64,000 nt of DNA from Hippophae tibetana (GCA_037013495.1 JAZDXN010000029.1:4910501-4974500); one strand, 5' to 3'; counted from the stretch's first letter, positions 1 through 11,179 are shown. Notes: generated by a model from the letters alone, not told the origin. A program made the numbers and translations.

Positions 1-72
1 GAAATGAGAAGAAAAAAGAAGAGGCGAGCTACTGTTCAAAGTTTTAAAAAACAATATTTGATAAATCGAAGT

Positions 73-89
73 CTTACCTTTAAACGGGC
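73..89 (+). promoter_or_regulatory. CENP-B-box-like 17-mer (weak, 7 of 9 core positions)
   Basis: CTTACCTTTAAACGGGC, compared with the mammalian core NTTCGNNNNANNCGGGN, matches the two T's, the central A and CGGG, but has AC where CG is required. It recurs in most units. Extra-A units (for example 13787) shift the spacing by one and lose the match. CENP-B boxes are characterised mainly in mammals, so this may be coincidence. Confidence 0.2.
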
Positions 90-92
90 ATA

Positions 93-117
93 ACGTTTGA
101 CTCGTGCGTCAAAACGT
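93..117 (+). repeat. CpG-rich imperfect dyad, present in nearly every monomer
   Basis: ACGTTTGAC (93-101) and GTCAAAACGT (108-117) are inverted copies with one extra A, separated by TCGTGC. The structure recurs in nearly every unit at offsets 92-116. It lies in the most CpG-dense part of an AT-rich repeat and contains the CAAAA pentamer. Common variants are ACATTTGAC, ATGTTTGAC, GTGTGTC and GTGCATC, all of which are CpG transitions. It could form a short hairpin or be a site for a dimeric DNA-binding protein; no function is shown. Confidence 0.7.
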
Positions 118-147
118 CTATTATAATAAATCAAAATAAAGGTCGTA

Positions 148-363
148 TTGATTTCCATAATCTTAGCTAGCCTAGCCATAGAAATTCATTACTTGATCCT
201 AAATTCCATTATTTACAGCACTTATCGAGGGTTTATAGTTTTTATCACACATTTTACATTTTTTGTTTTATTCAATAGAGTTGTAATGAAGATGGATGAG
301 CCGACCAAGTGTATATTTAAAAATAAAATAATGACTAAGAATATAATACAAATAATTTCATGA
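148..363 (+). other. Recurrent 71-codon open frame of the monomer (not called a gene)
   Basis: This frame begins at TTG, not ATG, directly at the dimorphic site and ends at TGA in TTTCATGATCC. It recurs wherever a unit has TTG there, and GTG-started versions occur in V units (for example 3490-3711). The same frame is open in C-type units but without a nominal start. The first ATG lies about 45 codons in, leaving roughly 25 residues. Sister copies carry frameshifts (4-bp loss near 2789, 1-bp losses at 30.8, 33.1 and 34.9 kb, CATCATTATCG around 41.6-43.1 kb) and nonsense changes (18929). The translation is hydrophobic at the front and lysine-rich at the back, as AT-rich DNA tends to give. I see no recognisable domain, promoter or splice structure. 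Confidence 0.85.
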
Positions 364-643
364 TCCAACTAAAGAAATGAGAAGAAAAAACAAGAGGAGT
401 GGTACTGTTCAAAGTTTTAAAAACCAATATTTGATAAATCGAAATCTTACCTTTAAACGGGCATAATGTTTGACTCGTGCGTAAAAACGTCTATTATAAT
501 AAATCAAACCAAAGGTCGTATTGATTTCCATAATCTTAGCTAGCCTAGCCATAGAAATTCATTACTTGATCCTAAATTCCATTATTTACATCACTTATCG
601 AGGGTTTAAAGTTTTTATCACATATTTTACATTTTTTGTTTTA

Positions 644-830
644 TTCAAGAGAGTTGTAATGAAGATAGATGAGTCGACCAAGAGTATGTTTAAAAATATT
701 CTAATGAATCTAAATATAATACAAATAATTTCAGGATGCAACAAAAGAAATGAGAAGAAAAAAAAAAGAGTGCTACATTTTAAAGTTTACCAAAACATAT
801 TTGAGAAATCGGAGTTGTGCCGTGAAACGG
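644..830 (+). repeat. B-type divergent block (copy 1)
   Basis: About 185 bp of clearly divergent satellite sequence spans the end of one unit and the start of the next. It includes CAAGAGAGTTG, GATAGATGAGTCGACCAAGAG, AATATTCTAATGAATC, TTTCAGGATGCAACAAAAG, AGTGCTACATTTTAAAG, AAACATATTTGAG, and GGAGTTGTGCCGTGAAACGG where standard units have GAAGTCTTACCTTTAAACGG. Sequence on both sides is ordinary satellite. The block looks like part of a related subfamily joined into a standard monomer. It lacks the usual TGA at the unit end, so the open frame runs on to position 883. Confidence 0.82.
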
Positions 831-1861
831 TCATAACTTTTGACTCGTGTGTCAAAACATCTATTATAATAAATCAAACCTAAGCTCGTATCGATTTCCA
901 TAATCTTAGCTGGCCTGGCTATAGAAATTCATTACTTGATCCTAAATTCCATCATTTACATCACTTATCGAGGGTTTAAAGTTTTGTCACATATTTTACA
1001 TTTTTGGTTTTATTAAATAGAGTTGTAATGAAGATGGATGAGCCGACCAAGTGTATGTTTAAAAATAAACTAATGACAAAGAATATAATACAAATAATTT
1101 CATGATCAGACTAAAGAAATAAGAAGAAAAAGAAAGAGGAGTTGTACTGTTCAAAGTTTTAAAAACCAATATTTGATAAATCGAAGTCTTACCTTTAAAC
1201 GGGCATAACGTTTGACTCGTGCGTCAAAACGTCTATTATAATAAATCAAACCAAAGGTCGTATTGATTTCCATAATCTTAGCTAGGCTAGCTATAGATAT
1301 TCATTACTTGATCCTAAATTCCATCATTTACATCACTTATCGAGGGTCTAAAGTTTTTGTCACATATTTTACATTTTTGGTTTTATTCAATAGAGTTGTA
1401 ATGAAGATGGATGAGCCGACCAAGTGTATGTTTAAAAATAAACTAATGACTAAGAATATAATACAAATAATTTCATGATCCAACTAAAGAAATGAGAAGA
1501 AAAAAGAAGAGGCGTGCTACTGTTCAAAGTTTTAAAAAAAAATATTTGATAAATCGAAGTTTTACCTTTAAACGGGCATAACGTTTGACTCGTGTGTCAA
1601 AACGTCTATTATAATAAATTAAACCAAAGGTCGTATCGATTTCCATAATATTAGCTGGCCTAGCTATAGAAATTCATTACTTGATCCTAAATTTCATCAT
1701 TTAAATCATTTATCGAGGGTTTAAAGTGTTTATCACATATTTTACATTTTTGGTTTTATTCAATAGAGTTGTAATGAAGATGGATGAGCCGACCAAGTGT
1801 ATGTTTAAAAATAAAATAATGACTAAGAATATAATACAAATAATTTCATGATCCAACTAAA

Positions 1862-2234
1862 GAAATGAGAAGAAAAAAGAAGACGAGTGGTACTATTCAA
1901 AGTTTTAAAAACCAATATTTGATAAATCGAAGTCTTACCTTTAAACGGGCATAACGTTTGACTCGTGCGTCAAAACGTCTATTATAATAAATCAAACCAA
2001 AGGTCGTATTGATTTCCATAATCTTAGCTAGCCTAGCCATAGAAATTAATTACTTGATCCTAAATTCCATTATTTACTTCACTTATCGAGGGTTTAAAGT
2101 TTTTATCACATATTTTACATTTATTGTTTTATTCAATAGAGTTGTAATGAAGATGGATGAGCCGACCAAGTGTATGTTTAAAAATAAAATAATGACTAAG
2201 AATATAATACAAATAATTTCATGATCCAACTAAA
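1862..2234 (+). repeat. Representative satellite monomer (T-type, 373 bp)
   Basis: A typical unit of the second major class. It differs from the C-type by TATTGATTT at the dimorphic site, CTTAGCTAGCCTAGCCATAG in the following block, GAAATTAATTACTTG, and TTATTTACTTCACTTATCG. It contains GCTAGC, absent from the C-type, and lacks the ATCGAT usual in C-type copies. T-type and C-type units alternate over long stretches, making 746 bp a basic compound unit. The G+C count by hand is 107 of 373. This class carries the TTG-started 71-codon open frame that recurs through the window. Confidence 0.9.
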
Positions 2235-2607
2235 GAAATGAGAAGAAAAAAGAAGAGGAGTGGTACTGTTCAAAGTTTTAAAAACCAATATTTGATAAAT
2301 CGAAGTCTTACCTTTAAACGGGCATAACGTTTGACTCGTGCGTCAAAACGTCTATTATAATAAATCAAACCAAAGGTCGTAACGATTTCCATAATATTAG
2401 CTGGCCTAGCTATAGAAATTCATTACTTGATCCTAAATTCCCTCATTTACATCACTTATCGAGGGTTTAAAGTTTTTATCACATATTTTACATTTTTGGT
2501 TTTATTCAATAGAGTTGTAATGAAGATGGATGAGCCGACCAAGTGTATGTTTAAAAATAAAATAATGACTAAGAATATAATACAAATAATTTCATGATCC
2601 AACTAAA
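2235..2607 (+). repeat. Representative satellite monomer (C-type, 373 bp)
   Basis: A typical unit of the TATCGATTT-like class; this copy reads GTAACGATTT at the dimorphic site. In order it shows: a polypurine tract at 2240-2260; a TTTTAAAAACC A-tract region; a CpG-rich core with ACGGGC and the dyad ACGTTTGAC / GTCAAAACGT; the C-type signature ATATTAGCTGGCCTAGCT near 2393-2410; the marker TTCCCTCATTTACATCAC; TTTTACATTTTTGGTTTTA; the block GATGAGCCGACCAAGTG; then an AT-rich tail ending TTTCATGATCCAACTAAA. C-type units usually alternate with T-type units. They lack the TTG triplet at the dimorphic site, so the open frame present in most units has no nominal start here. Confidence 0.9.
2240..2260 (+). 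repeat. 21-bp polypurine tract, one per monomer
   Basis: An uninterrupted run of A and G (GAGAAGAAAAAAGAAGAGG plus two more purines) at offsets 5-25 of the unit. It is retained in most monomers, interrupted by a C in CAAGAGG units and shortened in CGAGTGG and CGTGCTAC units. Such runs stiffen or bend DNA and recur in phase with the unit length. Confidence 0.6.
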
Positions 2608-3721
2608 GAAATGAGAAGAAAAAAGAAGAGGAGTGGTACTCTTCAAAGTTTTAAAAACCAATATTTGATAAATCGAAGTCTTACCTTTAAATGGGCATAA
2701 CGTTTGACTCGTGCGCAAAACGTCTATTATAATAAATCAAACCAAAGGTCGTATTGATTTCCATAATCTTAGCTAGCCTAGCCATAGAAATTACTTGATC
2801 CTAAATTCCATTATTTACTTCACTTATCGAGGGTTTAAAGTTTTTATCACATATTTTACATTTTTTGTTTTATTCAATAGAGTTGTACTAAAGATGGATA
2901 AGCCGACCAAGTGTATGTTTAAAAATAAAATAATGACTAAGAATATAATACAAATAATTTCATGATCCTACTAAAGAAATGAGAAGAAAAAAGAAGAGGA
3001 GTGGTACTCTTCAAAGTTTTAAAAACCAATATTTGATAAATCGAAGTCTTACCTTTAAACGGGCATAACATTTGACTCGTGCGTCAAAACGTCTATTATA
3101 ATAAATCAAACCAAAGGTCGTATCGATTTCCATAATATTAGCTGGCCTAGCTATAGAAATTCATTACTTGATCCTAAATTCCCTCATTTACATCACTTAT
3201 CGAGGGTTTAAAGTTTTTATCACATATTTTATATTTTTGGTTTTATTCAATAGAGTTGTAATGAAGATGGATGAGCCGACCAAGTGTATGTTTAAAAATA
3301 AACTAATGACTAAGAATATAATACAAATAATTTCATGATCCAACTAAAGAAATGAGAAGAAAAAAGAAGAGGCGTGCTACTGTTCAAACTTTTAAAAAAC
3401 AATATTTGATAAATCAAAGTTTTACCTTTAAACGGGCATAACGTTTGACTCGTGTGTCAAAACGTCTATTATAATAAATAAAACCAAAGGTGGTATCGAT
3501 TTCCATAATATTAGCTGGCCTAGCTATAGAAATTCATTACTTTATCCTAAATTCCATCATTTACATCACTTATCGAGGGTTTAAAGTTTTTGTCACATAT
3601 TTTACATTTTTGGTTTTATTCAATAGAGTTGAAATGAAGATGGATGAGCCGACCAAGTGTATGTTTAAAAATAAAATAATGACTAAGAATATAATACAAA
3701 TAATTTCATGATCCAACTAAA

Positions 3722-6700
3722 GAAATGAGAAGAAAAAAGAAGAGGAGTGGTACTCTTCAAAGTTTTAAAAACCAATATTTGATAAATCGAAGTCTTACCT
3801 TTAAACGGGCATAACGTTTGACTCGTGCGTCAAAACGTCTATTATAATAAATCAAAATAAAGGTCGTATTGATTTCCATAATCTTAGCTAGCCTAGCCAT
3901 AGAAATTCATTACTTGATCCTAAATTCCATTATTTACAGCACTTATCGAGGGTTTAAAGTTTTTATCACACATTTTACATTTTTTGTTTTATTCAATAGA
4001 GTTGTAATGAAGATGGATGAGCCGACCAAGTGTATTTTAAAAAATAAAATAATGACTAAGAATATAATACAAATAATTTCATGATCCAACTAAAGAAATG
4101 AGAAGAAAAAAGAAGACGAGTGGTACTATTCAAAGTTTTAAAAACCAATATTTGATAAATCGAAGTCTTACCTTTAAACGGGCATAACGTTTGACTCGTG
4201 CGTCAAAACGTCTATTATAATAAATCAAACCAAAGGTCGTATTGATTTCCATAATCTTAGCTAGCCTAGCCATAGAAATTAATTACTTGATCCTAAATTC
4301 CATTATTTACTTCACTTATCGAGGGTTTAAAGTTTTTATCACATATTTTACATTTTTTGTTTTATTCAATAGAGTTGTAATGAAGATGGATGAGCCGACC
4401 AAGTGTATGTTTAAAAATAAAATAATGACTAAGAATATAATACAAATAATTTCATGATCCAACTAAAGAAATGAGAAGAAAAAAGAAGAGGAGTGGTACT
4501 GTTCAAAGTTTTAAAAACCAATATTTGATAAATCGAAGTCTTACCTTTAAACGGGCATAACGTTTGACTCGTGCGTCAAAACGTCTATTATAATAAATCA
4601 AACCAAAGGTCGTAACGATTTCCATAATATTAGCTGGCCTAGCCATAGAAATTCATTACTTGATCCTAAATTCCCTCATTTACATCACTTATCGACGGTT
4701 TAAAGTTTTTATCACATATTTTACATTTTTGGTTTTATTCAATAGAGTTGTAATGAAGATGGATGAGCCGACCAAGTGTATGTTTAAAAATAAAATAATG
4801 ACTAAGAATATAATACAAATAATTTCATGATCCAACTAAAGAAATGAGAAGAAAAAAGAAGAGGAGTGGTACTCTTCAAAGTTTTAAAAACCAATATTTG
4901 ATAAATCGAAGTCTTACCTTTAAACGGGCATAACGTTTGACTCGTGCGCAAAACGTCTATTATAATAAATCAAACCAAAGGTCGTATTGATTTCCATAAT
5001 CTTAGCTAGCCTAGCCATAGAAATTAATTACTTGATCCTAAATTCCATTATTTACTTCACTTATCGAGGGTTTAAAGTTTTTATCACATATTTTACATTT
5101 TTTGTTTTATTCAATAGAGTTGTACTAAAGATGGATAAGCCGACCAAGTGTATGTTTAAAAATAAAATAATGACTAAGAATATAATACAAATAATTTCAT
5201 GATCCTACTAAAGAAATGAGAAGAAAAAAGAAGAGGAGTGGTACTGTTCAAAGTTTTAAAAACAAATATTTGATAAATCGAAGTCTTACCTTTAAACGGG
5301 CATAACATTTGACTCGTGCGTCAAAACGTCTATTATAATAAATCAAACCAAAGGTCGTATCGATTTCCATAATATTAGCTGGCCTAGCTATAGAAATTCA
5401 TTACTTGATCCTAAATTCCCTCATTTAAATCACTTATCGAGGGTTTAAAGTTTTTATCACATATTTTACATTTTTGGTTTTATTCAATAGAGTTGTAATG
5501 AAGATGGATGAGCCGACCAAGTGTATGTTTAAAAATAAACTAATGACTAAGAATATAATACAAATAATTTCATGATCCAACTAAAGAAATGAGAAGAAAA
5601 AAGAAGAGGCGTGCTACTGTTCAAACTTTTAAAAAACAATATTTGATAAATCAAAGTTTTACCTTTAAACGGGCATAACGTTTGACTCGTGTGTCAAAAC
5701 GTCTATTATAATAAATAAAACCAAAGGTGGTATCGATTTCCATAATATTAGCTGGCCTAGCTATAGAAATTCATTACTTTATCCTAAATTCCATCATTTA
5801 CATCACTTATCGAGGGTTTAAAGTTTTTGTCACATATTTTACATTTTTGGTTTTATTCAATAGAGTTGAAATGAAGATGGATGAGCCGACCAAGTGTATG
5901 TTTAAAAATAAAATAATGACTAAGAATATAATACAAATAATTTCATGATCCAACTAAAGAAATGAGAAGAAAAAAGAAGAGGAGTGGTACTCTTCAAAGT
6001 TTTAAAAACCAATATTTGATAAATCGAAGTCTTACCTTTAAACGGGCATAACGTTTGACTCGTGCGTCAAAACGTCTATTATAATAAATCAAACCAAAGG
6101 TCGTATCGATTTCCATAATATTAGCTGGCCTAGCTATAGAAATTCATTACTTGATCCTAAATTCCCTCATTTACATCACTTATCGAGGGTTTAAAGTTTT
6201 TATCACATATTTTACATTTTTGGTTTTATTCAATAGAGTTGTAATGAAGATGGATGAGCCGACCAAGTGTATGTTTAAAAATAAACTAATGACTAAGAAT
6301 ATAATACAAATAATTTCATGATCCAACTAAAGAAATGAGAAGAAAAAAGAAGAGGCGTGCTACTGTTCAAACTTTTAAAAAACAATATTTGATAAATCAA
6401 AGTTTTACCTTTAAACGGGCATAACGTTTGACTCGTGTGTCAAAACGTCTATTATAATAAATCAAAATAAAGGTCGTATTGATTTCCATAATCTTAGCTA
6501 GCCTAGCCATAGAAATTCATTACTTGATCCTAAATTCCATTATTTACAGCACTTATCGAGGGTTTAAAGTTTTTATCACACATTTTACATTTTTTGTTTT
6601 ATTCAATAGAGTTGTAATGAAGATGGATGAGCCGACCAAGTGTATTTTTAAAAATAAAATAATGACTAAGAATATAATACAAATAATTTCATGATCCAAC

Positions 6701-9700
6701 TAAAGAAATGAGAAGAAAAAAGAAGACGAGTGGTACTATTCAAAGTTTTAAAAACCAATATTTGATAAATCGAAGTCTTACCTTTAAACGGGCATAACGT
6801 TTGACTCGTGCCTCAAAACGTCTATTATAATAAATCAAACCAAAGGTCGTATTGATTTCCATAATCTTAGCTAGCCTAGCCATAGAAATTAATTACTTGA
6901 TCCTAAATTCCATTATTTACTTCACTTATCGAGGGTTTAAAGTTTTTATCACATATTTTACATTTTTTGTTTTATTCAATAGAGTTGTAATGAAGATGGA
7001 TGAGCCGACCAAGTGTATGTTTAAAAATAAAATAATGACTAAGAATATAATACAAATAATTTCATGATCCAACTAAAGAAATGAGAAGAAAAAAGAAGAG
7101 GAGTGGTACTGTTCAAAGTTTTAAAAACCAATATTTGATAAATCGAAGTCTTACCTTTAAACGGGCATAACGTTTGACTCGTGCGTCAAAACGTCTATTA
7201 TAATAAATCAAACCAAAGGTCGTAACGATTTCCATAATATTAGCTGGCCTAGCCATAGAAATTCATTACTTGATCCTAAATTCCCTCATTTACATCACTT
7301 ATCGACGGTTTAAAGTTTTTATCACATATTTTACATTTTTGGTTTTATTCAATAGAGTTGTAATGAAGATGGATGAGCCGACCAAGTGTATGTTTAAAAA
7401 TAAAATAATGACTAAGAATATAATACAAATAATTTCATGATCCAACTAAAGAAATGAGAAGAAAAAAGAAGAGGAGTGGTACTCTTCAAAGTTTTAAAAA
7501 CCAATATTTGATAAATCGAAGTCTTACCTTTAAACGGGCATAACGTTTGACTCGTGCGCAAAACGTCTATTATAATAAATCAAACCAAAGGTCGTATTGA
7601 TTTCCATAATCTTAGCTAGCCTAGCCATAGAAATTAATTACTTGATCCTAAATTCCATTATTTACTTCACTTATCGAGGGTTTAAAGTTTTTATCACATA
7701 TTTTACATTTTTTGTTTTATTCAATAGAGTTGTACTAAAGATGGATAAGCCGACCAAGTGTATGTTTAAAAATAAAATAATGACTAAGAATATAATACAA
7801 ATAATTTCATGATCCTACTAAAGAAATGAGAAGAAAAAAGAAGAGGAGTGGTACTGTTCAAAGTTTTAAAAACCAATATTTGATAAATCGAAGTCTTACC
7901 TTTAAACGGGCATAACATTTGACTCGTGCGTCAAAACGTCTATTATAATAAATCAAACCAAAGGTCGTATCGATTTCCATAATATTAGCTGGCCTAGCTA
8001 TAGAAATTCATTACTTGATCCTAAATTCCCTCATTTAAATCACTTATCGAGGGTTTAAAGTTTTTATCACATATTTTACATTTTTGGTTTTATTCAATAG
8101 AGTTGTAATGAAGATGGATGAGCCGACCAAGTGTATGTTTAAAAATAAACTAATGACTAAGAATATAATACAAATAATTTCATGATCCAACTAAAGAAAT
8201 GAGAAGAAAAAAGAAGAGGCGTGCTACTGTTCAAACTTTTAAAAAACAATATTTGATAAATCAAAGTTTTACCTTTAAACGGGCATAACGTTTGACTCGT
8301 GTGTCAAAACGTCTATTATAATAAATAAAACCAAAGGTGGTATCGATTTCCATAATATTAGCTGGCCTAGCTATAGAAATTCATTACTTTATCCTAAATT
8401 CCATCATTTACATCACTTATCGAGGGTTTAAAGTTTTTGTCACATATTTTACATTTTTGGTTTTATTCAATAGAGTTGAAATGAAGATGGATGAGCCGAC
8501 CAAGTGTATGTTTAAAAATAAAATAATGACTAAGAATATAATACAAATAATTTCATGATCCAACTAAAGAAATGAGAAGAAAAAAGAAGAGGAGTGGTAC
8601 TCTTCAAAGTTTTAAAAACCAATATTTGATAAATCCAAGTCTTACCTTTAAACGGGCATAACGTTTGACTCGTGCGTCAAAACGTCTATTATAATAAATC
8701 AAACCAAAGGTCGTATCGATTTCCATAATATTAGCTGGCCTAGCTATAGAAATTCATTACTTGATCCTAAATTCCCTCATTTACATCACTTATCGAGGGT
8801 TTAAAGTTTTTATCACATATTTTACATTTTTGGTTTTATTCAATAGAGTTGTAATGAAGATGGATGAGCCGACCAAGTGTATGTTTAAAAATAAACTAAT
8901 GACTAAGAATATAATACAAATAATTTCATGATCCAACTAAAGAAATGAGAAGAAAAAAGAAGAGGCGTGCTACTGTTCAAACTTTTAAAAAACAATATTT
9001 GATAAATCAAAGTTTTACCTTTAAACGGGCATAACGTTTGACTCGTGTGTCAAAACGTCTATTATAATAAATAAAACCAAAGGTGGTATCGATTTCCATA
9101 ATATTAGCTGGCCTAGCTATAGAAATTCATTACTTTATCCTAAATTCCATCATTTACATCACTTATCGAGGGTTTAAAGTTTTTGTCACATATTTTACAT
9201 TTTTGGTTTTATTCAATAGAGTTGAAATGAAGATGGATGAGCCGACCAAGTGTATGTTTAAAAATAAAATAATGACTAAGAATATAATACAAATAATTTC
9301 ATGATCCAACTAAAGAAATGAGAAGAAAAAAGAAGAGGAGTGGTACTCTTCAAAGTTTTAAAAACCAATATTTGATAAATCGAAGTCTTACCTTTAAACG
9401 GGCATAACGTTTGACTCGTGCGTCAAAACGTCTATTATAATAAATCAAAATAAAGGTCGTATTGATTTCCATAATCTTAGCTAGCCTAGCCATAGAAATT
9501 CATTACTTGATCCTAAATTCCATTATTTACAGCACTTATCGAGGGTTTAAAGTTTTTATCACACATTTTACATTTTTTGTTTTATTCAATAGAGTTGTAA
9601 TGAAGATGGATGAGCCGACCAAGTGTATTTTTAAAAATAAAATAATGACTAAGAATATAATACAAATAATTTCATGATCCAACTAAAGAAATGAGAAGAA

Positions 9701-11179
9701 AAAAGAAGAGGAGTGGTACTGTTCAAAGTTTTAAAAACCAATATTTGATAAATCGAAGTCTTACCTTTAAACGGGCATAACGTTTGACTCGTGCGTCAAA
9801 ACGTCTATTATAATAAATCAAACCAAAGGTCGTAACGATTTCCATAATATTAGCTGGCCTAGCTATAGAAATTCATTACTTGATCCTAAATTCCCTCATT
9901 TACATCACTTATCGAGGGTTTAAAGTTTTTATCACATATTTTACATTTTTGGTTTTATTCAATAGAGTTGTAATGAAGATGGATGAGCCGACCAAGTGTA
10001 TGTTTAAAAATAAAATAATGACTAAGAATATAATACAAATAATTTCATGATCCAACTAAAGAAATGAGAAGAAAAAAGAAGAGGAGTGGTACTCTTCAAA
10101 GTTTTAAAAACCAATATTTGATAAATCGAAGTCTTACCTTTAAATGGGCATAACGTTTGACTCGTGCGTCAAAACGTCTATTATAATAAATCAAACCAAA
10201 GGTCGTATTGATTTCCATAATCTTAGCTAGCCTAGCCATAGAAATTAATTACTTGATCCTAAATTCCATTATTTACTTCACTTATCGAGGGTTTAAAGTT
10301 TTTATCACATATTTTACATTTTTTGTTTTATTCAATAGAGTTGTACTAAAGATGGATAAGCCGACCAAGTGTATGTTTAAAAATAAAATAATGACTAAGA
10401 ATATAATACAAATAATTTCATGATCCAACTAAAGAAATGAGAAGAAAAAAGAAGAGGAGTGGTACTGTTCAAAGTTTTAAAAACCAATATTTGATAAATC
10501 GAAGTCTTACCTTTAAACGGGCATAACATTTGACTCGTGCGTCAAAACGTCTATTATAATAAATCAAACCAAAGGTCGTATCGATTTCCATAATATTAGC
10601 TGGCCTAGCTATAGAAATTCATTACTTGATCCTAAATTCCCTCATTTACATCACTTATCGAGGGTTTAAAGTTTTTATCACATATTTTACATTTTTGGTT
10701 TTATTCAATAGAGTTGTAATGAAGATGGATGAGCCGACCAAGTGTATGTTTAAAAATAAACTAATGACTAAGAATATAATACAAATAATTTCATGATCCA
10801 ACTAAAGAAATGAGATGAAAAAAGAAGAGGCGTGCTACTGTTCAAACTTTTAAAAAACAATATTTGATAAATCAAAGTTTTACCTTTAAACGGGCATAAC
10901 GTTTGACTCGTGTGTCAAAACGTCTATTATAATAAATAAAACCAAAGGTGGTATCGATTTCCATAATATTAGCTGGCCTAGCTATAGAAATTCATTACTT
11001 TATCCTAAATTCCATCATTTACATCACTTATCGAGGGTTTAAAGTTTTTGTCACATATTTTACATTTTTGGTTTTATTCAATAGAGTTGAAATGAAGATG
11101 GATGAGCCGACCAAGTGTATGTTTAAAAATAAAATAATGACTAAGAATATAATACAAATAATTTCATGATCCAACTAAA
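3722..11179 (+). repeat. 7-monomer higher-order repeat block (2610 bp) with shortened copies
   Basis: Two successive seven-monomer units, 3722-6331 and 6332-8941, match with a constant offset of 2610. Shared private markers include TTATCGACGG at 4690/7300, TCATTTAAATCACTT at 5421/8031, the GTGCGCAAAACG 1-bp deletion, and GTACTAAAGATGGATAAGCC in both copies of the fourth monomer. Unit order by variant is S-F-n-K-n-V-n, where S has AAATCAAAATAAAGG, F has TTTACTTCACTT, K has ATGGATAAG, V has AAAGGTGGTATCG and n is C-type. A third, shorter version follows as V-S-n-K-n-V (8942-11179), from which F and one n are missing. The end of the first copy and the start of the second meet in a chimeric monomer (6332-6704). 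Confidence 0.88.
6332..6704 (+). repeat. Chimeric monomer: V-type front joined to S-type back
   Basis: The first part of this unit (GAGGCGTGCTACTGTTCAAAC, AAATCAAAGTTTTACC, CTCGTGTGTCAAAACG) matches the front of V-type units such as 5586, 8196 and 8942. From AAATCAAAATAAAGG onward, about position 6460, it matches the S-type units at 3722 and 9315. Elsewhere V (for example 8942) and S (9315) are complete and adjacent. A crossover between aligned positions of neighbouring V and S units, removing exactly one unit length, explains this copy. Confidence 0.75.

Larger units (their letters stand above)
1..3721 (+). repeat. Left-edge mixed monomer block
   Basis: Ten monomers starting at 1, 374, 747, 1116, 1489, 1862, 2235, 2608, 2976 and 3349. 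No clean internal higher-order period is seen among the first five, which are of five different variants. These include a chimeric B-type unit (starting 374) and a unit at 1116 with right-hand-style markers (GGGTCTAAAGTTTTTGTCAC). The unit at 747 is 369 bp. The unit at 2608 is 368 bp; it has lost 4 bp near 2789 (GAAATTACTTG instead of GAAATTAATTACTTG) and 1 bp at GTGCGCAAAACG. Bases 1 to about 1860 share rare variants with 28700-30560. No gene is seen. Confidence 0.85.

Noticed and set aside
300..360. TATA-like and polyA-signal-like strings (AATAAAATAA, AATATAATAC) at the unit end
   Set aside because: AT-rich background; no adjoining transcription unit to support them.
2460..2467. Plant-telomere-like octamer AGGGTTTA in each unit (in CGAGGGTTTAAAG)
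   Set aside because: It occurs once per unit and is not itself tandem; eight bases are compatible with chance, and right-half units change it to AGGGTCTA without compensation.
2486..2496. TTTTACATTTT, an exact match to the yeast ARS core WTTTAYRTTTW
   Set aside because: Expected to occur by chance in AT-rich DNA. Lost in B-type (ATATTATATTTT) and TTACAGTTTTGG units. Origins in plants and animals are not defined by this motif.
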